Below are positions 26,101 to 38,120 of a stretch of DNA of 64,000 nt, piece by piece. The notes under the pieces are model-generated. The model was not told where the DNA came from. It worked only from the letters and a program-made list of their open reading frames with translations, and did no database searches. The stretch's first letter is position 1. Each line of letters starts with the position of its first letter. The position numbers and the translations under genes are program-made. The DNA comes from Pipra filicauda (lineage: Eukaryota; Chordata; Aves; Passeriformes; Pipridae), in contig NW_024104421.1 in NCBI RefSeq assembly GCF_003945595.2, positions 744,001 through 808,000 of the forward strand, read 5' to 3'.

Positions 26101-29100
26101 TTGGATTTCAAAACAACCCTTGATCTACCTTTAGCAATAAAAATGGGCCCTCTTGAATATCCCAGGAACAGAACAATCCCTGATCTCTGGTTTGACCAGC
26201 ACAGGTCAAACCTATGTCTATGTGCAGCCTGTGTCTGGTGAGGAAGCTTGTTATGCCACCGGCTGTAGAAGCCAAAGGAAAACAATTGCATCACACAGGG
26301 ATTCTTTTTTTTTTTTTTTCCTGCCATGCAGGAAAGGGCAGGCTATGCAGCAGTCATCAAGCTGCAATCTGTAAGGTTTTGTTTTGTTGTTCAGTGCTGA
26401 GCAATGTGGTCAGACACCAGCACTCAGCCACTGAACTCCGTGTGTCCCAGTGCCGGCTGTTTGTGGCCTCTGTGTCTGTCTGCTGATCAGTGATTTGAGA
26501 CTCTGTGCTTTATTGCTCTCCAGGCAATCTAGATTTTAACAGGGCTCCTCTAGGGCTCTTCCCTTGACTGTTTCAAACGTAACCCTCACACACAGAGGGG
26601 AGAGTCATATCACCCTTCCTCCTTTACCCCACACCCTTGTGGCACCCGTAGCAGGGCCAGCTTGTTGTTGCTCTCCCTAGTACCGAGGAGCATCCTGGCT
26701 GTGTGAGCTTTTCTTGTGGCAAGGAGGGAGGAAGGGAAACCAGAGGGAAATTCATCTATGATTTTCAATAAACAGACAAATTTTGCTGGGAAAATGGCCC
26801 TTACATGGTTTGCTGGCTGGATTCAGCAGCAGGGGGGCCCACAGTTAATGAGCTCTGCCTTTGCCACTGGGTTTTACAGCAGCTGGAGCCACGTCCCAGG
26901 GGAGGCACAGATGATTCAGCTGCTGGACAAACAAGGAATTAACACAATAATATTAAGCAAGAAATATCACCATGAGCTCCTACTTCTTTGCCCTCTCCCC
27001 TTCCTCCCCTTATGTAAGACTGTATTAAAAAACAGATCTTGGCTGATGGTTTAGAGAGAAATGTTCGACATATTGAGATGGATAATTTGGGCTAGTGTTA
27101 GGGCTGCCTTTGGCCAGGGAACAGTTGGGAAGGAGACAGTGGAGCCCCCTCAGCTGTGCTGGGTGCTCGTGCATGGCCAGAAGTCCTGCCCACCTCCAGC
27201 TTTTTTGGCATGCCAGGCCAGAGAGAGCTTACTGTGTGTAACCATAGCAGCATTCTGGGGGCAGCCCAAGGAGAACTGTACATTTGTTCCTTGTGTGCTC
27301 TGAGACCTGAAGAGAACAGGTGGGGGGGATGGTCAGGTGTGCCACAGCATCACCTCATCCCAATGGGGAGAAATCCTTCCTGAGCCTGAGGGAGAGCCCC
27401 GTGGGAAGTGGCTCCTTCTCCCTGCTGTTCCAACCCTCACCCCTTCACAAGCAGTGGCTGAAAATCTGCTCAAGGCCAAAACAGTGTTAGTGGGAGGCTG
27501 AAAAATGTGCCAATGCACGATCCCTCTGCTGGCTTTCAGGTTCTCAGTGCACAAGGGATACATACTGCTCTTTCAATTGAGCTGACCCTGAAAAACTTCT
27601 TTGGCTGGTAAATGAAGTGAAGAATATCTCAACCTGCCTACTTAGGAAAAAGGCACAAGAGGGACACCTGGCATTCCTGCACTTTCCTTCTCAGTCCTGG
27701 CAAGTAAACGACTGATGAAATACCTACATATTGTCTCTCCTTATGTGATCCAACATGCCACAGGATCTGCTTTTTACCTGAATTATGACATGGCCACCCC
27801 AGGGAGAGAGATTTTACTGAGGAAGTAATCTAAGATGGGGATCCCACTGACACAGATTAGGGAGCACCTCCCTTTACATTCAGGTCCAATGTGAAGCACC
27901 TGCACTGGACCAAAGCCCTCCCTTATTCAGTTGCTACTGGCATGCTAAAAAATACTTATATACCACCATAGATAAGTGAAATGTGCAGGCTATTCATACA
28001 GACAAACATAAGCCATAGCACAGTCGTCTTCAAAACAATCAAGTTATTCTTCCTACCGACCAAGGTGGTACAAAGAGAAGTGGACTGCTGTTGTTATCCC
28101 ATTAAAAATGCCCAGGCAGCACTCAGACAAAATTCTATGCTGGATATGGTCTGTATTTTCATAGATCAGCCCACCATATCAGCCAAGAATGGGATGCTGG
28201 GCATTTGAACGACAAGCATTGCCCTCACAATTGGAAGGAAATTATTTGTGATCGTAGTTGTCCTTCACTATTCCTTAGTGTTATTTAATGCTCCCATTTC
28301 AATAATGCCCTGAGGCTTTGATTAAAAACTGGCAATGAATAGAGTGCAGTCAAACTGCTCTTGCTCTTACTGCAGTTGTACCCTGTCACTGGAGAAAATA
28401 CCTTTCCCTCAGATACTCTCTTTCTGCAGGTCTTCCTCTCCTTTTCCTAGTCAGCAGGCGTATTGGCAGCTTTCCCTCTGAGGAGTGGGATGTGCTTCCT
28501 GGACACTTATCCATCACCTCTTACATATCAGTCACAGTATTTATTTTTGATTTGCATGTGCTTTTGGAGATGCAAAATGCTGAGCATATGCTGACTGCTA
28601 GGGGTGGCATAAAGTAGATGGGGAAAATGATGTTGTTCTTTGCCTAGAATTTCACAAATATTAAAACCTGCAACATATTATTTACATTTTATTCTTATTC
28701 TGTAATACCATTAAGAGTATATATCTATCTTGGGACTTACTACATCGCTTTGGTTAACTGTCCTTGTCACATCCACTATGTTTTGTATGTTTTATAGTTG
28801 CCATGCCCATTTATTCTATCCAGCCACTGATCTTGAAATTAAATGTCCCAAACCTTGATGCTTACTCTTTACCCAGTAGATGCCCTGGTAGAATGTGGAT
28901 AGCAATAATCCTAGTGACCTCCTGCAACTTCTGTACAAAAAAACTTTGCTTAATGCAGTCAGTAAAAAACCCTAACAAACACAGTACAAGTAATCAGAAG
29001 GTATTTTAAAAGTAGTAAAGCTTGACACAACCTAGCTTGACACAACCTACCTGAACTTGACCACTTGAATGAGAGAGTGGATCTCTGAGTATCAGTCTTT

Positions 29101-29695
29101 TCCTCATGAAAATTGTCAGGCAATTGCTCTACTTCAGATGGAAAGAAATCGAAAAACTAGTCTTGTTCAGTTGTTCCTCTGGGCTTCAGGACTGGCAAAA
29201 TTGGAGGTATAACTTGTCTGAGCCAAGAAATTAGGACAGATTCAGTTCCTTCCCCAGAACTCACTGGTTCTCTTAACTGAGGATGTCAACCTGTCCTTTG
29301 TCCTCCATGGCCTACTGTTAAATTAAAGCAGGATGCAAGAAATACACCAATACCGGTGTCATATCGACTAGTGAATGTTATTCTAGTGCAGCCCACTAGT
29401 CTTCACACTTAAATAGTCAAAGGAATTCATCTTTCTACCACTACAGATAAACATATGATATTCAGTGTCCTTAGGGAGATATAGGTCATCTGTTACAAAA
29501 ACACCTGGTATTAAAAATCTGAAGAAAAGAAAAATGTTATAAAAGTATCCAGATTAAGGAAAGTGGAAAATTTGATGGAACATGCAGGACAAAGTGTTTG
29601 AAATAGAAAATGAATAAGGAGATTGGGAATGTCAATTGTAATTCTAAGAGCGAAATAACTGGGGTGTTTGTTATTGTTCACTCACTCCTAACAAA
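26101..29695. other. gene-free sequence, relatively GC-rich 26.6-27.6 kb
   Basis: A T run lies at 26305-26319. Between about 26580 and 27560 the sequence is richer in G and C, which opens several overlapping frames (up to 112 codons at 26716-27054) that show no domain. A 15-bp tandem duplication occurs at 29019-29048. No transposon is recognised. Confidence 0.45.
29019..29048. repeat. perfect 15-bp tandem duplication
   Basis: AGCTTGACACAACCT occurs twice head to tail with no mismatch, so the duplication is probably recent. No function is implied. Confidence 0.8.
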
Positions 29696-29697
29696 AA

Positions 29698-29845
29698 TAA
29701 CTATTTCTCAGTCAGTTAGAGCATGATGTTAACAACACCAAAGTTGTGGGTTCCATCCTCATATGGGCCATTCACTTAAGAGTTGGACTCAATGATCCTT
29801 GTGGGTCCCTTCAACTCAGAATAATCTGTGAAAATCTGTGAAATT
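29698..29845 (+). mobile_element. tRNA-Ile-derived SINE with CR1-type 3' tail (TguSINE1-like)
   Basis: The 5' half (about 29698-29770) is a decayed tRNA-Ile: CTCAGTCAGTTAGAGCATG covers the A-box and D-loop, TTAACAACACCAAAGTT the anticodon arm, and GTGGGTTCCATCCTC the B-box and T-loop, ending in GGGCCA. The 3' half (about 29771-29845) is a CR1 tail: GAGTTGGACTCAATGATCC, then TTGTGGGTCCCTTCAACTCAG, then degenerate octamers AATCTGTG. This chimera matches the SINE family described from zebra finch, which borrows the CR1 3' end to recruit CR1 reverse transcriptase. Both Pol III promoter boxes carry substitutions and the 5' acceptor stem is lost, so this copy is old and inactive. I see no clear target-site duplication. 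Confidence 0.85.
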
Positions 29846-29849
29846 GCAC

Positions 29850-31980
29850 AGAAGCCCTCTTGATTTGTAAAAATGGTTTGTTTAATTTACAAGGCATTTG
29901 TGAAGCACATGGTCACTATGGAGTTATAATGCTCACAAACACCACCTGTTGAAGAAACTAAGTGTTAATATTTCCTAATTTCACAGGGAGAAATAGATAA
30001 TGAGGAGATTAGGCTCAGACTAGAGATTGAAGCATTTCTGCTTCCTGTGCCTTTGTCTGCAGGTGTTAATCCATGACACGAAGATGTCCGTTCCTCTACA
30101 GAAAATATAGGATGCAAAAAAATTCCAGGAAAGTAACTGATGACAGCTCAAAGAAAAAATATACAGATGCTGCAAGAAGTAAGTAGTTACACTCCAGTAT
30201 TTTCCATATTTTGCTTTCCTCATCAACATTGATCCAATCTCACGAATGTATGCAATGTTTCAATACAGTATGATGTCTTTTTTTAGTTTCTTGACTTCTG
30301 AGAAAAGTCTGGGATCTTAGCAGGAACTAATTTTTCTTTGGTTTTGTGGGGGTTTTATTTGTTTGTTTTCTCTCATATAATACATTAAAGCTGTTGAAAA
30401 CTTTTTTGAAACTCAAGAAGTCAAATGGTTAATTGAATTATGCATGTCAAGGGGCTTCTCCCTTCCCTCACATATTAGTTAGCAACTTACAGCTGCTGTG
30501 AATACATGAACAGCTCTGATCCTGTAATATTTAGTTGCTTACTTTGTTGTAAGTGATTGTTCAGTGTGAAGTGTCGTGAAAACTCAGGTCTTCTGTCTTC
30601 TCTGAGCTTTGCTAGGATGGGTGTTGGATGGTCCTCCTCTCCCCTGGTAATTATTCAGTGTCATATTTCGAGTGATCGGTTCAGCTGAGTGCATTCTAAT
30701 CAAAGTTAGCAGGAAAATAACTATCTGTTAAGTTAGATGTCCATGAATTTTTTTTTTAATGGTAAACGTTGGAACAAATAGTATCCCATATTGGTTCTGT
30801 AATTAAGATATGCATATGTTGGCTCCAAAGATCCCTAATTACATCTGCTTTGGGGATGCTGTTAGAGAGAAGATAATTGTATACAGTTGCTGCAGAGACA
30901 GTACAGGAGCTTTATCTGAAGTACAGGGAAAGCTTAGAATAGTAGCTTTGGACAACCATTTTTCTTGTGAGTTCCTATCCACAGAAATTACTGCAAGCAC
31001 GCATTATCCTACACATTTTATTTTAAAAGAGGATAGATATTTATATCTTGGATGTAGCTTTTCAGCTATGGATTTCCTCTTCTCGATTAAACCAATGACA
31101 AGACTCTCATGGATTTTAATTGATACTGCTCCTGCTGAAAATGCCTTTCATTACGTGGTTTCAGACTCCTGAAGCATCCCAGACTCCATGAGCCAAGTTC
31201 AGCACCATAAGGGATTCTTAAGGCCAAGTCAAAGAGGATGGGTGGGTGTGTCAGATGCACAGTAAAAATCTCCCATAGGAACTCTTCCTTTGTGCTGATG
31301 AGATGTCAGAACACAAGGCCCAAGAAGCACATGGCACAGGGATAAAAAGGCAGGGTGCCACGGAGCTTCAAGCCACAGTGTACAAGAGGCTTATGGCAGA
31401 CTGCAGAAAAAGAGCAGTGCTGAACTGGGTTAGACATACCAAGACAAAATGGCTACAGCCTGCCAGTGACTAAAAGAGTAACTTTAAAATTATCCGTGGA
31501 TGGATGCTGCCTGATGATGATGTAGGCAGAATTTTGAAGCGATGCTTCCCGTCTGGGCACTGGCAACCTTGCAAACGGCAAGAGTTAAAGATTAAAAACC
31601 TGAGGACAAGTCAAAATACACTCCCTGTCTGTAAATCAAAAAAGTACTGCTTCAAACTCAGCCAAATCTGGCTGCTCCCTTATCCCCCACAACCACCATC
31701 ACAATAACAGCAGCTGATTTTCCTCACACCCACCTCGGAGATTTCTGGGGGTTTTGGCCAGGTTTGCATCCCCATATGATTCAGCCTACTTTTACTTATG
31801 TTTAGCTCATTGTGTAATAAGTAAAGCTTACATAAGCTGGGGACTGTGGCTCCAGCTTCACAAACCTTCATCAAAAATAGGAGATCAGAAGCAGGATAGC
31901 ACCTCATGTAGGTTTTTTTTTTCTTTAGCACAGATACAAAATTAACTGTCTTTGGACTAAATGCTCAGCTCTTTCAAATC
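29850..31980. other. gene-free sequence
   Basis: The longest open frame is 120 codons at 30810-31172 on the plus strand, with no recognisable domain or splice signals that argue for an exon. At the left edge is the possible minus-strand MIR relic listed separately. The rest is unique AT-rich sequence. Confidence 0.45.
29960..30040 (-). mobile_element. possible MIR-like relic, minus strand
   Basis: The string TTTCACAGGGAGAAATAGATAATGAGGAGATTAGGCTCAG resembles the reverse-complement MIR pattern 'TTTTACAGATGAGGAAACTGAGGCTCAG', but needs an insertion to align. The match is suggestive only. Confidence 0.25.
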
Positions 31981-32269
31981 TGTGTAGAACCATTAATTCC
32001 TACTTAATTAAGCTAATTTATACCTTGCTGAAGGTCTGGTTCTCATCAATAGATGTCCCAGTGTTGAGATCTTGACAGTAACTAGTCAAAAAGAAGAGGG
32101 ATGAAATTTTGACACATTAAACTCAGGGGGAATTTTCTCATTACCATCAGATAAGCCCTCACCTTACCCCAGAACAACCAGCTATTCAAAGTAAAAAACA
32201 GACCCTGCTGTGTATCTCTGTTCCTGTCCTGAAACTGTTCCCACTAGAACAGCCAGCAGTTCCTGCTCC

Positions 32270-32700
32270 AATTCGTTTTATCTGGAAAAGGTAAATGCAA
32301 ACTGCCAGTTCCTTACAAGAAGATGTTTGAGTGTCTTACTGAGCTGATACAAAATGCAATTAGTGAGCTACAGATGCATGGAACATTTTCACAAGGTCCA
32401 GACTATAATATGATTAATTGGGTTACTCTAGCACCTTAACAGGCAAGGATGTGTTTCCCTTGCAATAGAGTAGGAAAACTTATGAAGAAGTGAATATTAT
32501 CTACATGATATCTACTAGCCTGAGTGATGTATTCTAAAGGTTAAGTTAATTCCACATAACTTTTAGGGTGAAATTGCTTCTAAAAATAGACATACTTTCA
32601 GTTGTTGGGTGAGTCTGTGGTCCCTGTTAGATTGACGTAGACCCAGAACTGTGTTGCTGAACTTAATAGTTATTGCAAAGTTATACTGTAATGGAGATCA
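32270..32700. other. unique AT-rich non-coding sequence
   Basis: No repeat or coding signal is seen. It borders the enhancer-like cluster to its right and has similar composition, with scattered TAATT and GATTAATTG words. Confidence 0.25.
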
Positions 32701-32892
32701 ATCTGGTCTTGTGTTTAAAAATATCTGAATTCTTGTAAGTCTAGTGTTTTTTACTTCATGCAATTGATAAAAGTATTTCTGGTAATGAAATAGTTAAAAA
32801 ATACAGCACCAAAAGGGCTGAGCTACAACCCAGGAAGCTTCTGTATTTAAGGATTTATTTTTTTCTGCATCTTCAAGTTTTTTGTTGTTGGG

Positions 32893-32916
32893 TTTTTTTC
32901 TTTTTTTTTTTTTTTT
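32893..32916. repeat. poly(T) tract with one interruption
   Basis: Runs of 7 and 16 T are separated by a single C, a simple low-complexity tract. Confidence 0.85.
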
Positions 32917-33039
32917 GGTTTTACAATTTAATCTTTCACATAATGGGACAGACACAAAGCCTTGGTTGGAAATCTCCTCCTAGCCTGTTGCAATATTTAT
33001 AAAGCTGTGCTTTTTAAACACGCTGCAAGATGGGTTTAG

Positions 33040-33260
33040 TAAAACAAAAGGCATTATAATTTATTGTCCCGAGATTATTGATTCAATAAATTCACAATAA
33101 TTTCCATGGAGGGCAGGAGCCCTGGCACTATAAACGTTTATTTATCTGCACTTTAACTAGCATTGATTAGAGTATTCAAATTGTCCCAGTGCTGTATAAT
33201 TGCTCTTTATAGGTGGAATGTCCTCTGCTGTGCAGGAGACGGTAAAATAAACATTCAGCC
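33040..33260. promoter_or_regulatory. candidate conserved non-coding element
   Basis: This is complex, non-repetitive, AT-rich sequence packed with homeodomain-type words: GATTATTGATTCAATAAATTC, ATAATTTCC, and CTATAAACGTTTATTTATCTGC with a short inverted motif. No open frame or transposon explains it. In vertebrates such texture is typical of developmental enhancers near transcription-factor genes. Conservation is inferred, not measured. Confidence 0.35.
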
Positions 33261-33287
33261 AGAAGTGACAATGGCTCTTTTAAAAGC

Positions 33288-33291
<4 letters not shown>

Positions 33292-33325
<34 letters not shown>
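33292..33325. repeat. poly(T) run, 34 nt
   Basis: An uninterrupted T run followed by AAGAGGG. It is the longest homopolymer in the window and its length is likely to vary between individuals. It splits the enhancer-like region at 33.0-34.7 kb. Confidence 0.9.
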
Positions 33326-33329
<4 letters not shown>

Positions 33330-33929
33330 GGGAAAAAAGAGTTTGTGTAATGCTTTAAAAACACAGCCAGCTTTGGCCAAACTACCTCACAAGGACAGGC
33401 AAGCAAAGGGTTGCGAAAGGTTGCTATTGTTCTGAGAGGCAAAGGACGTAAATATAGTAGTTATATCTTTATATTTGACTACCTGCAAATGAGAAAGCCT
33501 TTTCCTGCTGCTACTTTAAAGAGCCATTCCTTTTGCATCGAAGTGCCAGGTGGAATGTTTTGTTGCACATGCTTTTCCCTCTCTCCTTTTTGTTTCTAAA
33601 GTGCCCACTGAACCTGTTCAAGGTAACTGTGAAGCTATTGTTGATATGTTAATAATTCAAGCAAAACAAGCCATACTTCCTGATTCACATTCACCGCGCA
33701 GGGCTGCTCAGAAAGGAACATTTTGCCACCGTGGAGAACAATAGTTGATTTAGTTCACAAGCCATTGTGTTCTCCTCATGTAAAATGCTTAAGACAGTCA
33801 CATTTTTTAGACATGGAGTTATGACAGGTCTATCTTCTGATATGTATGATAACACTGCTTTTATTTTACAACTCTGTTGATGGAAAAGATTAACAGCACC
33901 TTTTCCCTCTTTTGGTTTTAATAAAACAT

Positions 33930-34640
33930 CCAACTGCTAGAAATGTCACTTAAACCACGAGCTTGCAATAATGAAAACAAATTATGCATCTTAGTAACCC
34001 AAGGTGGATGATTAATGCAGGCTTTAAATGATTGTTTGTGTTAAATTGTTTCTCCAAATGCAATTCAGGAATTTGAAGTTGTCAGATTAACTGCTGTATT
34101 TACTGGTCTGTTTGATTAGGTGAGCATAGTTTTATATTCCCTCTTGGAGACCTAAATAGCAACCATTTCCTACCAAAACAGCACACAAAACAAAGGCCCC
34201 ATTCAGAGGACTATTCAGAGTGGGCAATGCTCTATAGCCCTTTGTATCCTGAAACAACGTGGTTACTGAAGTGCCTCTAAAAGGTACAACAAATTTTTAA
34301 AAGAAAATAATAATGGTCATTATAATAACAGTTGGAATATTATATTCTTGTCTAAAGGTGAATATAGCCCATCATCAATTAATGGATTAATTTAATTATT
34401 GACCTTAAAGACATCTCTCAGAGGCCTTTATGATTAATACTGTAAAACAGGGTTTAATGAATGCATTTAAAAGGATGGCTAATATTCATTTGAAACTGTA
34501 ATCCACAGTGTCAGAGTTTGTCCACTCTGTACTCTTTTCATGAACATCCACGGAGTTGAATTTTAATAGGCATTCATAGGAAATGAATTCTAGGCTTGAG
34601 TGTGCAAATTTTTAACTAAAGTGAATTTTAATTTCTTTTT
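33930..34640. promoter_or_regulatory. candidate enhancer cluster rich in TAAT/ATTA sites
   Basis: About 700 bp of unique sequence holds many homeodomain-core words: GATGATTAATGCAGG, AAATTATGCATC, CATCAATTAATGGATTAATTTAATTATTGACC, TTATGATTAATACTG. An octamer-like ATTATGCA lies near 33982-33989. No repeat, no long frame and no simple-sequence expansion accounts for it. The clustering resembles deeply conserved developmental enhancers; the target gene would lie outside the window. Confidence 0.4.
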
Positions 34641-34649
34641 CTTTGGGAC

Positions 34650-37242
34650 TTTTGCACCAGAAACTTGGCCATCAGAACCAGTCAGGGAACAGAAAAAATG
34701 TGTCATGTGTCTTCTTTCTCTTTTTCCAGTCAACAAGTGCATAATAAGCACAGCTTGAACTTCGATCATTACAACTCAATTATCAAAACAAATGAAGTGT
34801 TTACAGTAGATTTTGGTTAAAATTGTATAGTGCCTTTCTATGTCCAGATTAGATACTAAGCATTTTTCTCTGAGTTTGATGATAGGTGTTTTATACATGC
34901 ACTTTTCAAGAGCAGCTGGGTACCAGCTTTGCTGGGACAGTGGAAAAACACTGAGGAATAACAAGTATTAATAACTTGTTGGTATTTCTGGGCAAAGCCA
35001 ACATGATTGCCACATCATTCCTGAGAAGGGAGGGAAATCAGAGGCCGCAACATCCTTCACCTTCTCTCGATGCAATTTCTTTTATTCCTTTTGAAGGATG
35101 ACTTATGGTAGGAACAACTACCAATACCAGTGGAGGTGGGAGCACTCTGCCTTCAGCATCTCATGCTGATGGTCAGCAGTGCAGCTGGAGGAAAGGCAGA
35201 ATTGTATGGAAAGGCTTTGGTATGGGCACACTTGCATGCTATCCCACTTGATTGCTTTGAGAACTGGAAAAACGAAACTGTTAGGCTCAGTGCTGGTTTT
35301 ACATTGTGCAGAGAGGACAGACAGACTGGAGCTGTTGCAGGAGGGAACATGGTTTCACCAGAGCAGGAAGTTTCTGAGTAAGAAATTTTTGGGAGAGAGT
35401 ATTTTTTGAGAAATACCCTTTTCTTGCTCCCTTTCTACACTATTTCCCAGGTATCCACTTATGACCACAGCAGGGGACAGGGTAGTGAGCCAGGTGATCT
35501 GACCCACTGCAGGTGTTTTGCTTGTATTTTCTTGGGATAATCCTTTCTAGGAAATGTGGTCTCTTTGTCACTCATGTGGACATAGGTGGAATAATGCAAT
35601 ATGCACAACATTGGATTTAGGGAGATCAGAAAACATCTACCTTCACAATTACTTCTTTTGCTGTTTTGAGGGAGTCAAACATTGTATGGGATGAATACCA
35701 GTGAAATTCAGAGAGGTTATTATAGTTTCCCAGCTCAGGAAGCTATAAAGCCTTCAGCAGTACTGAATCCAAAGCATCCTTGATTGCATCAAGCAGCTTT
35801 TCAGACTTGGCTGTTGTGCTTTCCTCATCCTCATCGAGAAGTACATGATGCTCTGCCTGGTTGGCAAAAAAATATACCTCTAGGAAGTTTCTATGGCTCT
35901 GTGCTCTGGATTGCTAAAACCATACTAAAGCAGCAGACTACTGGAAAAATCTAATGAATGTGTTCCTGGCTAGGAGGTCACATGCTCCTTCTCCATAGAG
36001 AGAGTTAGAAATCTTCAGGCAATGCCTCTGCAGTCTACTTTCTAGGACCTCAAGTGAATGATGTTGAATGGCTGTCAAAAGTGGCCATACTACTTCCCAG
36101 CCTGCCTCCCAGCCATTGGCAGTAAAGGGGACAGCTGGGATGGTGGCTGCATCATTATATCAGGGGTGAGACAAGGATGGCATAACCGGGGTAGCTCAAG
36201 AGCTGGGAAACTGCTAGTTGGAGAACGTCCACAGGGTTCTCAAAAATATCCTGAGCACTGTAGGAAATTGGACACTCGAAGAAAAACTCTAACACTGAAA
36301 TCAGTTATGTGATTTGGCGCTGCAACAGTCTCAGGGACTAGATGGCTAATTGCAAAGGTATAAGCAAAGGGACGAGCCTTCTGCATCATGTAGGAATGCT
36401 AGACTCCTGGGAAAAAACAGGAAATCTATTCATTACATTTCTTATGTTTCAGTTAGGAATTTACAGCTCATAAGGGTTCATATCCCTAAAGAAGAGATGA
36501 GTATATTTCAGCTAGTAGTGAACTATTTTTTCTTTTCTGCAGTGCTCAGGGGGAAATACTTGCACCAGCCACATACAGAAAAGCAGCCTGGGAAGCCGGT
36601 CTGTGATTTTAGTTTGAAGGAAATATGGATCACAGGAAACTGTCCTGCTATTTATATTTACATTTCAAGTAAATTAGTTCAGCTCAGGTGTGTTGCTAGA
36701 AGTGCTTCAAGCTGAGCAGCTGGACATCAGCTTCCAGGAAAACCTGGTTTGGTGCCTGGAGTTGGCCTGTTGGCTGGTCTAGGGGTCAGATTCTTGCCCA
36801 TACACCCTTTCACTCTCTGGTTGGTCTTGCCTTTAAAGACGACCCTCAGCCACTTTCTTTTAATTAGCAGTTTACTGATTAGTACATTTGTTTCCCCTTC
36901 CTTCTGACTGCCAGTGAAAATGTCCTTTTCCTTGACTGATTATTACATGACAAACATGATCCCTAGAGAATCCAAACTCTCTTCTTTTGCTAAGGAACTG
37001 CCTGGTCAAAAAATTTCAACTTACTGAAAATGCTTTTCTCTAGCAAAGCAAAACAAATCCAGTCATCACACTGAAGGCTCTCAATTCCTGAAGGCTGTTC
37101 CACAAGAGCAGCCACCTCTGAACAGAGCACTCAAAGACCAGAGTGTTCAAAGACCAATGAAACGACTCTGCAAACATGAAGCAGAATTTGCACAGCCAAC
37201 ATGAATTACACTCTTCTGAATGCACTAGCTGATTTTTATTTT
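34650..37242. other. gene-free sequence
   Basis: Open frames reach 121 codons (36350-36715) without domains. No repeat family is recognised. The stretch ends at the solo LTR. Confidence 0.45.
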
Positions 37243-37246
37243 ACAT
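37243..37246. repeat. possible target-site duplication, left copy (ACAT)
   Basis: The 4 bp immediately before the LTR's TG are identical to the 4 bp after its CA at 38290-38293. Four bases is the size expected for gammaretrovirus-like integrases, but such a short match could be chance. Confidence 0.4.
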
Positions 37247-37574
37247 TGTATTGGATTTGCCTGGTAAGGTTTAGGTAGTGAGGGGGTTACAGAGGTGGCT
37301 TCTCTGAGAAGCTGCCAGAAGCTTCCCCTGTGTCCAACAGAGCCAGTGCCAGGTGACCCAGCTGCTGGGCAAGGCCAGGCTTGTCGGGGAAGGTGATAGC
37401 ATCTGTGGGATAACGTGTTTAAGAAGGGGGAAAAAAGCTGCACAACAGCAGTCAGAGAGAGGAGTGAGAATATGTGAGAGCAACAGCTCTGCACTGAGGT
37501 TAGTGAGCAAGGAGAGGGAGGAGGTGCTCCAGATGCTGGAGCAGAGATCCCCCTGCAGCCCGTAGTGAGGACTA

Positions 37575-37890
37575 GGGTGAAGCAGGCTGTGCCCTTGCAG
37601 CCCATGGAGGTCCATGGTGAAGCAGAGAATCACCTGCAGCCCCTGGAGGACCCCACTCTGGAGCAGATGGATTCCCTGTGGGAATGCTGCACTGGAACAG
37701 CTCCCGGTAGGACCTGTGGGGAGAGGAGCCCACACTGGAGCAGGCTGTTTCTGAAGGACTGTGACCTGTGGAAGGGAGCAACCCTGCAATAGTTCCTGAA
37801 GAAGTGCAGCCTGTGGGAAGGAGTCACATTGGAGAAATTCTTGGAGGACTGTCTCCTGTGAGAGGGACCCCTTGCTGGAGCAGGGGAAGG
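37575..37890 (+). repeat. imperfect tandem repeats inside the LTR
   Basis: Recurring words such as CTGTGGGAA/CTGTGGGGA, GGAGCAGGCTGT, CTGGAGCAG and TGCAGCCC(A/C)TGGAGG are spaced roughly 40-60 bp apart. The repeats keep a long frame open on the opposite strand. Similar internal arrays in other LTRs lie in U3. Confidence 0.6.
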
Positions 37891-38114
37891 GTGTGAGGAG
37901 TCCTCCCCCTGAGGAGGAAGAAGTGGCAGAAACAATGTGTTTGAAAACAACATCAGAAACAACTGAAGACCCCATTCTCAGTACTCCTGTGCTGCTGTCA
38001 GGGAGGAGATGGAGAAATAGGGAGTTGAAGTTAAGCCCTAGAGGAAGGGAAGGGTGGGGAGATGTTTTTAAGATTTGTTTTTATTTCTCATTACCCTACT
38101 CTTATTTGATTGAC

Positions 38115-38120
38115 AATAAA
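38115..38120 (+). terminator. LTR polyadenylation signal AATAAA
   Basis: AATAAA lies in the AT-rich part of the LTR, about 170 bp before its right end, where the R/U5 boundary would be expected. Confidence 0.6.

Noticed and set aside
29698..29770. A functional tRNA-Ile gene
   Set aside because: The 5' acceptor stem is missing, A- and B-boxes carry substitutions, and a CR1 tail follows directly. It is the head of a SINE.
30810..31172. 120-codon plus-strand frame
   Set aside because: No domain and no acceptor/donor pair bounding it convincingly.
37271..37975. 234-codon open frame on the minus strand
   Set aside because: It lies wholly within the solo LTR, antisense to it, and its periodic translation follows the LTR's tandem units. 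No known protein domain.
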